Below are positions 1-6,775 of a stretch of 53,461 nucleotides of DNA, one piece after another. Source of the DNA: CAYRPN01 sp964426135. Lineage in GTDB: Bacteria; Planctomycetota; Phycisphaerae; Phycisphaerales; Phycisphaeraceae. Each line of letters opens with the position of its first letter. The first letter of the stretch is position 1. Position numbers and translations under genes: made by a program. The stretch lies in contig CAYRPN010000028.1 of assembly GCA_964426135.1 (NCBI GenBank), positions 1 through 53,461 of the forward strand, in the 5' to 3' direction. Under the pieces are notes generated by a model. It did not search any database. It was not told the origin of the DNA and worked only from the letters and a program-made list of their open reading frames with translations.

Positions 1-51
1 CCGCGAAGCCGTCCCGCGACAAAAGTGTTCAAGTTATTTTTGAGCGCGCCC

Positions 52-136
52 TTAGCGGTCGGGCCGAGTCCGCGAGGCCCACCCGTGTCTTGGCAACGGA
101 AACAGGTGGGCCTCGCGGACGCGGCCCGACCGCTAA
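52..136. repeat. Composite palindrome with TTAGC...GCTAA ends
   Basis: The outer arms 52-65 (TTAGCGGTCGGGCC) and 123-136 are a perfect 14-bp inverted repeat. Inside them, CCGCGAGGCCCACC and its exact complement form a second nested stem. The TTAGCGG end matches the palindromes around the RAYT-like gene near 33 kb, while the inner GAGTCCGCG loop matches the GTAG elements elsewhere in the window. It lies about 90 bp upstream of mfd. Bases 1-51 show nothing I can assign. Confidence 0.8.
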
Positions 137-226
137 CCATGGCGAGCCCGGATTTTTTCACAAGTCCGTGGCCCGCATGCGCGCATTCACACGGCTAACG
201 CGCGATTGAACAGGCCACCCACCCCG

Positions 227-3200
227 ATGCCCACCGCTGCCACCACCCTTCCGCACGCCTGGCTCCGCGACATCGTGGCGGCGCCGGTGGTGCGCGCGCT
301 GATCGCCAGACTCGCGAGCGAGGGTCACGTCCTTTGCGAGGGCGCGTGGGGCAGCAGCACTGCGCTGATCGCCGGCGCTATCGCGGCCAACACGCGGCGG
401 CCTGTGCTTTTCGTCGTGGCTCATCTCGACGACGCCGACGACGCGCTGGGCGACCTGGAGCTCTTTCCTGCTGCGGGTTTCGACCTGCGCCCGCAGCGCT
501 TCGGTGCCCTGGAAGTATTGCCCGGCGAAAGCGCGGTGAGCCTGGAACTCCTCGCGGAGCGATTGGCGGTTGTCGAGCAGATTGGGAAAGAAAAGGGCCA
601 AGGGCCAAGGGCCCAGGGCCAAGGGGTGGATTCGGCGGACTCGCAAATCCGAAATCCGAAATCCGAAATCCGAAATCCCTCCCCGCCTCTCTTCCTCGTC
701 GCCCCGATCCAGGGCCTCATGCAGTCGGTTCCGCAACCTGGCACGCTCAACGAGTTCTTTCTCACGCTGAAATCCGGCGCGACCCTGCCGCCGGGACAGT
801 TGCTCGACTGGCTCGATCGCGCCGGCTACAAGCGCGTCGATGCCGTGGAGCATCCCGGCGATTTCGCCACTCGCGGCGGGATCATCGACATCTACGCCCC
901 CAGCGGCACCACCGGCGACAACACGCAGGACGCCGCCGCCGGCAACACCGCCGGCGGCCCCGCGGCCATCCGCCTCGATTTCTTCGGCGATGACATTGAT
1001 TCGATCAACCTCATCGACCTGGACACCATGGGCTCGGGCAAAAAGGTTCCGCGCTTCCAGATCATCGGAGCCGCCATCGAACGCCTGCAAAGCGACGAGC
1101 GCACCACCAATCTGCTGGAGCTCTTACCGAAGGACACGATCGTCGTCATGCAGGAAGCGCTCGAACTCGCCGAGCAGGCGCGCGGCTACTACGAACGCCT
1201 GACCGATCCGCGCGGCATCTACTCGCCGCAGGGCGTGCTGAAGCTGCTCACCAAACGCCAGCATGTGCAGATCGATCAATTCTCCGCCGGCAGTTCGCGC
1301 GGCAAAGGCGATGTGCTGCGCCTGCCCGTGCGCCAGCTCGCGCCCTTTGACAAGGACGCGGCAGCGGCGGTGAAGGAGATTTCGGATTTTGGATCGAAAG
1401 GGGACAGGATTTCGGATTTTGGATTTCGGATTTCGGATTTGAAAGACAACAATCCCGCGCCGCCGGCCCCTGTGGTCGTGTTGTGTCAGAAGCCCGCGGA
1501 GCGCGATCGCTTGCTCGAATTGATCCGCGAGCACGCTCCGCAATCAGAGAAAGCGGTGACGCTGGACATCGGCTACCTCCATCGCGGCTTCATCTGGGAC
1601 TCCGGCAAATCCGAAATCCGAAATCCGAAATCCGAAATCTCCTCCCAATCCGAAATCCCAAATCCGAAATCCGAAATCTGTCTGGTGCCGCACCACGAGC
1701 TCTTCCACCGCTACCACACGCATCGCCGCATCCGCAAGCTCGGCGCCGCGGCGAAGGAAGCAACCGACGCGTTCTTCGATCTGGACGTGGGCGATTTCGT
1801 CGTGCATGAAGACCACGGCATCGCGCAGTTCACCGGCCTGCGCACCATGAAGCGCGAAGGCAAGACGGAGGATTACCTCACGCTCGCCTTCGCCGAGGGC
1901 GCGCTGCTGCACGTGCCCGCCACCGAAATCGAACTGGTGCAGAAATACATCGGCGGCTTCAGCGGACGCCCGCCGCTGTCGCACCTGGGAGGCAACCGCT
2001 GGAAAAAGCAGAAGGACAAAACGCGCGAAGCGGTCAAGGACATGGCGGCGCAGATGCTGCGCATCCAGGCGGCCCGCGCGTCGCTGCCAGGCGTGAGCTA
2101 CCCCGCGGACACGCCCTGGCAGAAGGAGTTTGAGGCGGAGTTTCCCTACGACGAAACCGAAGACCAGCTCGCCGCCATCGCCGCGATGAAGCGCGACATG
2201 TCGGGCGAGCGCCCGATGGATCGCCTGCTGTGCGGCGACGTGGGCTTCGGCAAGACGGAAGTCGCCATCCGCGGCGCGTTCAAGGCCGCCGAGTTCGGCA
2301 AGCAGGTCGCCGTACTCGTGCCCACCACGGTGCTCGCGGAGCAGCACGAGCGCACTTTCCACGAGCGCATGGCGGATTATCCTTTCCGCGTCGCGTCGCT
2401 GAGCCGGTTCAAGACGGACAAGGAGCAGAACGACACGCTCGCGGCCGTGGCGCGCGGCGAAGTGGATATCGTCATCGGCACGCACCGGCTGCTGAGCAAG
2501 GACGTCAAGTTCGCCGACCTGGGCATGGTCGTCATCGACGAAGAGCAGCGCTTCGGCGTCGAGCACAAGAACAAGCTGCTGGAGTTCCGCCTGACCGCCG
2601 ACGTGCTGACGATGACGGCGACGCCGATCCCGCGCACGCTGCACATGTCGCTGCTGGGTTTGCGGGATATTTCGAGTCTTTCCACGCCCCCGGTGGATCG
2701 CCGCGCGGTGGTGACGGAGGTGATTCCCTACGACAAGCAGCGCATCCGGCATGCGATCGTGCGCGAGCTGAACCGCGATGGGCAGACGTTTTTCGTGCAC
2801 AACCGCGTGCACAACATCGAAGCCGTGGCCAATGAAGTGCGCAGCCTCGTGCCGGAGGCGAAGGTGATCGTGGGGCACGGGCAGATGGGGCCGCGCGAGC
2901 TGGAGGCGGTGATGCTCAAGTTCGTGCGCCGCGAGGCGGACGTGCTGGTCTGCACCACGATCATCGAATCGGGCATCGACATTCCCACCGCCAACACGAT
3001 GTTCATCAACAACGCGGACCACTTCGGCCTGGCTGAGTTACACCAGTTGCGTGGCCGCGTGGGGCGGTACAAGCACCGCGCGTACTGCTACCTGATGCTG
3101 CCGGAAGATCGGCCGATCACCGACAAGGCGGTGCAACGACTCAAAGCGATCGAGCAGTTCTCGATGCTGGGCGCGGGCTTCAAAATCGCCATGCGCGATC

Positions 3201-3775
3201 TGGAGATTCGCGGCGCGGGCAATCTGCTGGGCTCGGAGCAGAGCGGCCACATCGCCGCGGTGGGCTATCAGATGTACTGCACGCTGCTGGAGCAGGAAGC
3301 CAAGCGGATGCGGAATGAGAAAGTGATCGAGCCGGTGAAGACGCACATCGAACTGCCCGCGGTGGGCCGGCTGCTGCCAGGCTACATCGCATCGGACAAG
3401 CACCGCATGGACGCGTATCGCCGGCTGAGCCGGGCGGCGTCGCTGGCGGAGCTCGACGCCGTGGAACGCGCGATGACCGAGGCCTACGGCAAAGCACCGG
3501 CGCCGGCGCAGACGCTGATCGATCTCACCGAAATCCGCATCGCCGCCAGCACGCACGACATCGAGGCGATCAAGCTCGACGGCCCCGACATCATCTTCCG
3601 CACCCGGCATCCGCAGACGCTCGACGCGCTGATGAAGGACGCGCCCGGCAGGGTGAGCCTGATCGACGATCGCACGGTCTACTTTCGCCCGCCGCCGAAG
3701 TTCCTGGAGGAGCCGGCGACGATTCTGGCGGTGCTGAGGAAGCTGCTGGTGCGGCCGCTGCGGGGTGGGATGTGA
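227..3775 (+). CDS. mfd: Transcription-repair coupling factor Mfd with three repeat-derived insertions
   Basis: Mfd is a cytoplasmic DNA translocase that displaces RNA polymerase stalled at lesions and recruits UvrA. Visible in order are the UvrB-like N-terminal region, a CarD-like polymerase-interaction domain near residue 516 (FFDLDVGDFVVHEDHG), Walker A GDVGFGKTE near 669, the DEEQ box, TMTATPIPRT, QLRGRVGR and the C-terminal TRCF domain. I chose ATG 227; a TTG at 206 is possible. The protein is about 1182 residues. Three low-complexity inserts lie near residues 122-155, 385-406 and 460-485, all in the N-terminal third. They are built from 7-bp tandem repeats and read as SEIRNPK or ISDFGFR units. 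No core helicase motif is disrupted. No clear Shine-Dalgarno is seen. Confidence 0.97.
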   Translation: MPTAATTLPHAWLRDIVAAPVVRALIARLASEGHVLCEGAWGSSTALIAGAIAANTRRPVLFVVAHLDDADDALGDLELFPAAGFDLRPQRFGALEVLPGESAVSLELLAERLAVVEQIGKEKGQGPRAQGQGVDSADSQIRNPKSEIRNPSPPLFLVAPIQGLMQSVPQPGTLNEFFLTLKSGATLPPGQLLDWLDRAGYKRVDAVEHPGDFATRGGIIDIYAPSGTTGDNTQDAAAGNTAGGPAAIRLDFFGDDIDSINLIDLDTMGSGKKVPRFQIIGAAIERLQSDERTTNLLELLPKDTIVVMQEALELAEQARGYYERLTDPRGIYSPQGVLKLLTKRQHVQIDQFSAGSSRGKGDVLRLPVRQLAPFDKDAAAAVKEISDFGSKGDRISDFGFRISDLKDNNPAPPAPVVVLCQKPAERDRLLELIREHAPQSEKAVTLDIGYLHRGFIWDSGKSEIRNPKSEISSQSEIPNPKSEICLVPHHELFHRYHTHRRIRKLGAAAKEATDAFFDLDVGDFVVHEDHGIAQFTGLRTMKREGKTEDYLTLAFAEGALLHVPATEIELVQKYIGGFSGRPPLSHLGGNRWKKQKDKTREAVKDMAAQMLRIQAARASLPGVSYPADTPWQKEFEAEFPYDETEDQLAAIAAMKRDMSGERPMDRLLCGDVGFGKTEVAIRGAFKAAEFGKQVAVLVPTTVLAEQHERTFHERMADYPFRVASLSRFKTDKEQNDTLAAVARGEVDIVIGTHRLLSKDVKFADLGMVVIDEEQRFGVEHKNKLLEFRLTADVLTMTATPIPRTLHMSLLGLRDISSLSTPPVDRRAVVTEVIPYDKQRIRHAIVRELNRDGQTFFVHNRVHNIEAVANEVRSLVPEAKVIVGHGQMGPRELEAVMLKFVRREADVLVCTTIIESGIDIPTANTMFINNADHFGLAELHQLRGRVGRYKHRAYCYLMLPEDRPITDKAVQRLKAIEQFSMLGAGFKIAMRDLEIRGAGNLLGSEQSGHIAAVGYQMYCTLLEQEAKRMRNEKVIEPVKTHIELPAVGRLLPGYIASDKHRMDAYRRLSRAASLAELDAVERAMTEAYGKAPAPAQTLIDLTEIRIAASTHDIEAIKLDGPDIIFRTRHPQTLDALMKDAPGRVSLIDDRTVYFRPPPKFLEEPATILAVLRKLLVRPLRGGM
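591..690. repeat. 7-bp tandem repeats inside mfd (insert 1)
   Basis: Two 7-bp families follow each other within the reading frame: GGGCCAA-like units (about 591-624) and AAATCCG units (about 646-680). The translated product is a 7-residue repeat (SEIRNPK), as expected when a 7-bp unit is read through all three phases. Confidence 0.9.
1378..1442. repeat. 7-bp tandem repeats inside mfd (insert 2)
   Basis: Repeats of GGATTTC, the complement of the AAATCCG family, are translated as SDFGFRISDF-like sequence. They lie between the UvrB-like region and the CarD-like domain. Confidence 0.9.
1603..1680. repeat. 7-bp tandem repeats inside mfd (insert 3)
   Basis: AAATCCG units with minor decay (AATCCCA, CTCCCA) are translated as SEIRNPK/SEIPNPK. 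The insert ends just before the PHHELFHRY segment that leads to the CarD-like domain. Confidence 0.9.
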
Positions 3776-3782
3776 GTCAGGC

Positions 3783-3872
3783 GATTTGAAATTTCAGATC
3801 TCAGATTTCAGAGTTCAGAGTTCAGATTTCAGAGTTCAGAGTTCAGAGTTCAGAGTTCAGATTTCAGATTTC
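3783..3872. repeat. 8-bp tandem repeat TTCAGAGT/TTCAGATT
   Basis: About ten imperfect 8-bp units fill the gap between the convergent mfd and DUF502 genes. The array runs into the DUF502 gene: its last codons and its TGA stop (3857-3859, minus strand) are made of repeat units. Confidence 0.85.
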
Positions 3873-4456
3873 AAGACCGCCGCGCGATTCATCTCCACCG
3901 GCGTCACGCCCACCGACACCAGCGCCTTGAGCGCGTCGTTCACCGGCATATTCACCGTCCGCACGTCGGCGGGCGCGATGGCGACGAGCCGGCCGCTGGT
4001 TGGATTCGGCGCGCCGGGGACGAAGACGAGCAGGCACGGCGCGCCGCTGGCGTCGACCACTTCGTTGGTGACCAGGCCGACCTCCGCGCCTTCGTTGCGG
4101 CCGTTGGGCACGAGGACCACGCGCTTGAAAATCGCGTCCTTGCCCTGGCCATAGCCGAGGATTTGCTTGAGCGTCTGGTACAGCCTGCCGAACAGCGGCA
4201 GCGCGTCGATCCCGCGATCCATGCGGCGCCAGAGCCACCGGCCTACCAGGGTGGTGACGGTCAGGCCGATGGCATAGATGATCGCGGCGACCACGATCAG
4301 GCCGAGCCCCGGAAAGTAGAACGTCTGCGACTTGAGCCACGGCACGGCGATCATGCTCTCGAGCTGGATGATCGTAAACAGCAGGCCTGCGATCGGCAGC
4401 AGCGCGACGAAGCCGGCGACGAAGCAGCGCGTGAGATGGCGGAGGAGGTGTTGCAT
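3857..4456 (-). CDS. DUF502 family inner-membrane protein
   Basis: The 199-residue product starts with a short basic stretch, then two hydrophobic segments (about residues 12-35 and 50-72). A soluble domain follows with GYGQGKDAIFKRVVLVPNG and GLVTNEV motifs typical of DUF502 proteins, whose biochemical role is unknown. GGAG lies 7 nt before the ATG. The extreme C-terminus (VLKSEI) and the stop codon fall inside the 8-bp repeat array, so the native end may have been replaced by repeat sequence. It is convergent with mfd. Confidence 0.85.
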   Translation of the reverse strand: MQHLLRHLTRCFVAGFVALLPIAGLLFTIIQLESMIAVPWLKSQTFYFPGLGLIVVAAIIYAIGLTVTTLVGRWLWRRMDRGIDALPLFGRLYQTLKQILGYGQGKDAIFKRVVLVPNGRNEGAEVGLVTNEVVDASGAPCLLVFVPGAPNPTSGRLVAIAPADVRTVNMPVNDALKALVSVGVTPVEMNRAAVLKSEI

Positions 4457-4508
4457 GGTCGACTCCGGGAGGTGGAGCCAACGATATCAGGTGGTGATCG
4501 GCTGTGTC

Positions 4509-4536
4509 ATTCAGCCGGCGTGTTTGCCCGCCGAGG
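4509..4536. repeat. Degenerate half of a TTTAGCCGGCGGG-type palindrome
   Basis: The stretch TCAGCCGGCGTGTTTGCCCG resembles one arm of the palindrome at 29376-29432. The matching second arm is absent, so this looks like a decayed copy in the gap between the DUF502 and exonuclease genes. Confidence 0.45.
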
Positions 4537-4616
4537 ACGGGTGTATCACATTGCCACCGAGAAAATGGTGCGGCACATACCAGGCGCCCGCAGCGATCGT
4601 GCCCGCCAGTCAACCG

Positions 4617-5183
4617 TCAATCCTCGCGGTCGGCCACGCCCAGTTGAGCGAGCATGTTGCAGAACAGCGCCCCCTGTTCGATCGCGTCATCGAGCGCCAC
4701 ATGCGTGTGCGGAAAATCGTCGAACCATTTCGCGGGCATGTTCTTCTTGGTCGATTCCCTGTACGGCTTCTTCAGCAGCGCCATCGCCAGTGTTTTCATG
4801 TCCAGGGCCGAGTGCGAAAACGGACTTTCCCCCGCGAAGCGGATCAGGTACCAGTAGACGAACATGAAATCGAACGCCACGGGATAGGCGACGAACACTT
4901 TCGACCCCGGCAGCGATTTCAACCACGCGAGGTAATCGCGCATCGCAACTTCCGGGGCCACGCAGTCTTTGCGGCACGCCTCCCACGCCGCCGGCTGCGA
5001 CCGCCACCACGCCATCGTCTTCGCATCGCCGTGCGCTCCCGGCAGCGTGTCGAGATTGCGCGCGAACGTGGCGACGAGCTTCTTGTCCGCGGTGTACGCG
5101 GCGGAGCCGAAGCTGAGCATGGAGTTGGGCCCGGGGATGGGGCCGTCGGTCTCGCAGTCGGTGGAGATGTAGAGTTCGGGCAT
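4617..5183 (-). CDS. DEDDh-type 3'-5' exonuclease (DnaQ/oligoribonuclease fold)
   Basis: The 188-residue protein has all four acidic residues of the RNase H-like exonuclease fold: D9 and E11 in STDCETDG, D105 in AYPVAFDFMFV, and D166 preceded by H161 in HVALDDAIEQG, so it should be catalytically intact. It is a stand-alone domain without polymerase or BRCT. Its target (DNA ends or short RNA) cannot be told from sequence. It begins only 3 bp after the DUF5131 stop on the same strand. It also has its own TACACT box 7 nt before ATG, so it may be transcribed alone, without a leader. Its GC is higher than that of the two genes upstream. Confidence 0.85.
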   Translation of the reverse strand: MPELYISTDCETDGPIPGPNSMLSFGSAAYTADKKLVATFARNLDTLPGAHGDAKTMAWWRSQPAAWEACRKDCVAPEVAMRDYLAWLKSLPGSKVFVAYPVAFDFMFVYWYLIRFAGESPFSHSALDMKTLAMALLKKPYRESTKKNMPAKWFDDFPHTHVALDDAIEQGALFCNMLAQLGVADRED

Positions 5184-5186
5184 GGA

Positions 5187-5918
5187 TCAAAGTGTAGTAT
5201 GCTCGAATTTTCGCACGGGCATTTCGTCCCAAGTTCGCCCGTCCAAGAGACGCCCTGCTTTTTTCTTATTGAATCCGCCCCACTGTTTGAAGAAGAACGG
5301 CACCTTCGAATGCTGGCACTGACGTTGAATATCATTCACCCACATTGGGTCCATGGGCCGGGAACCCGGTCCGGATTCTCCGCCAACAATTACCCAGTCG
5401 ATTCCATCAAGATCAAGTCCTGGAAGAGACTCCAATAGGGGCTCGAGCGAGAGAAACTTCACACGAGCTTTCGTTTGTCGGAGATGGTCGATTCGAAACT
5501 GATATTTCTTGCTTTCCACACTCACGCCCATCCAGATGTGTGGCCTCCAAGCTAATTCTTGGTCCAATTCGAGAAGGCGTTCGGATCTCTTTGTCAGAAT
5601 CTGATAACGATGCCAGTTGGCACGACCCATGACATCGAAAACCTGTTGGATGAAAGCGATTGGAACATTGGCATGAAACAGATCGCTCATCGAGTTGACG
5701 AAGATCGTCATCGGACGCTTCCATGAAAGCGGAAGTGCCAGTGCGGAAGGATGCAGAGCGAGGTTGAATCCATTCGCATAATTGGGCTGTCCCATCGCCT
5801 GAAGGCGCCGGGCCATGCGCTCCGCGTAACAATGCTTGCAGCCCGGACTGATTTTCGTGCATCCCGTGACTGGATTCCACGTTGCCTCAGTCCACTCGAT
5901 TGAAGAGTTTGTCGCCAT
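5187..5918 (-). CDS. DUF5131 / phage Gp37-Gp68 family three-Cys-motif protein
   Basis: The 243-residue product opens with SSIEWTEATWNPVTGCTKIS followed by PGCKHCYAERMA. Cys20, Cys27 and Cys30 form the three-cysteine motif of this family, which is thought to resemble radical-SAM proteins. Later motifs include NSMSDLFH, ILTKR, GVSVE and WVIVGGESGPG, all typical of DUF5131. ATG 5918 is chosen: it shares one base with the stop of the upstream TcmP gene (TGATG) and has AAGGAG 7 nt upstream inside that gene. A TTG at 5921 is the alternative. GC is visibly lower than in neighbouring genes, suggesting acquisition together with TcmP. The substrate is unknown. Confidence 0.88.
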   Translation of the reverse strand: MATNSSIEWTEATWNPVTGCTKISPGCKHCYAERMARRLQAMGQPNYANGFNLALHPSALALPLSWKRPMTIFVNSMSDLFHANVPIAFIQQVFDVMGRANWHRYQILTKRSERLLELDQELAWRPHIWMGVSVESKKYQFRIDHLRQTKARVKFLSLEPLLESLPGLDLDGIDWVIVGGESGPGSRPMDPMWVNDIQRQCQHSKVPFFFKQWGGFNKKKAGRLLDGRTWDEMPVRKFEHTTL

Positions 5919-6748
5919 CAAACCGCTCCTTGGTTTTGATACTTTCTGAAGATCGACTTGATGATCTTTTCAGCTGTAGCGTTGGCGGAAGCGAAGAACA
6001 GGTAGTAGACGACGGCGTTTGTCGAGTTTCTCATCGGGATCGGATCGGGCACATAACGAAACCCGCCAACTTCCTTCAATCGCGTCTGAAAAGCCTTGAC
6101 GACCGCCATATTGTCGGCCTTGCGATCGACGTCGCCAAATAGCGTCGGCTGAACGCCATACGCGGCGTTCTTCCAGCTCTCGTCGCCCCAGAATCGAGTC
6201 ATTCTGGCGGCCTGATCCGGCCTGGCGCGGCTTTGATCGTGCAGCAGCGCATTCATATTCATGTCCATGATCGGAAAGTTCAGAAGCAGGTCCACCGTCT
6301 TCAACTCACCGGCCTTTCGGAGGACTCTCCAATCCAGGTGCAGCCCATAGGGGTCCAGTAGGCACAGCGCTCGTCGGTACTGATCGTAGCGCACTTGTGG
6401 GAGCAGCTCATTCAAGACGACGTCGTTGCAATCGCCGGGATGAACTCGCACATCTGGGTCCACTGCGAACAGTCCGCGCAGATATTGCGCCTTTGTTGGA
6501 TCGAGCTCGACCAAGTGATATTCCCGGAATCTCGGCAGAACGTTGATGACGTTCATCGGACTCCCAGAAATGGTTGCTTTTGTCGTCTTTGAAACATGAA
6601 GTCCAGCGCCCGCGAAGCCATCGATGTACACGTGGCGAAACCGGGGCTGGTTGGCGAGGATTGTTGAATAAGCTTTCGCGTACTCTCGGACTATGTCGAG
6701 CTTGATCTCCGACCAACGCCCAATTTCGTCAAGTGTGGGTTCGACCAT
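5918..6748 (-). CDS. tcmP: Three-Cys-motif partner protein TcmP
   Basis: The 276-residue protein matches the TcmP family: YIDGFAGAG (about 41-49, Rossmann-like nucleotide or SAM site), YHLVELDP (about 78-84) and LLDPYGLHLDW (about 130-140). These are methyltransferase-like features. TcmP proteins are encoded next to three-Cys-motif proteins such as the DUF5131 gene here, and the two genes share a base (TGATG), so translation is probably coupled. No activity is established to my knowledge. The gene begins 27 bp after the ligA stop on the same strand, so read-through from ligA is possible. Its lower GC argues for horizontal acquisition of the pair. Confidence 0.88.
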   Translation of the reverse strand: MVEPTLDEIGRWSEIKLDIVREYAKAYSTILANQPRFRHVYIDGFAGAGLHVSKTTKATISGSPMNVINVLPRFREYHLVELDPTKAQYLRGLFAVDPDVRVHPGDCNDVVLNELLPQVRYDQYRRALCLLDPYGLHLDWRVLRKAGELKTVDLLLNFPIMDMNMNALLHDQSRARPDQAARMTRFWGDESWKNAAYGVQPTLFGDVDRKADNMAVVKAFQTRLKEVGGFRYVPDPIPMRNSTNAVVYYLFFASANATAEKIIKSIFRKYQNQGAV

Positions 6749-6775
6749 AGTTGTGCCCCTTTGAGACAGTAGTGA

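Noticed and set aside
1544..3022. Long open frame antisense to mfd
   Set aside because: Same reason: biased composition and full overlap with conserved helicase motifs on the other strand.
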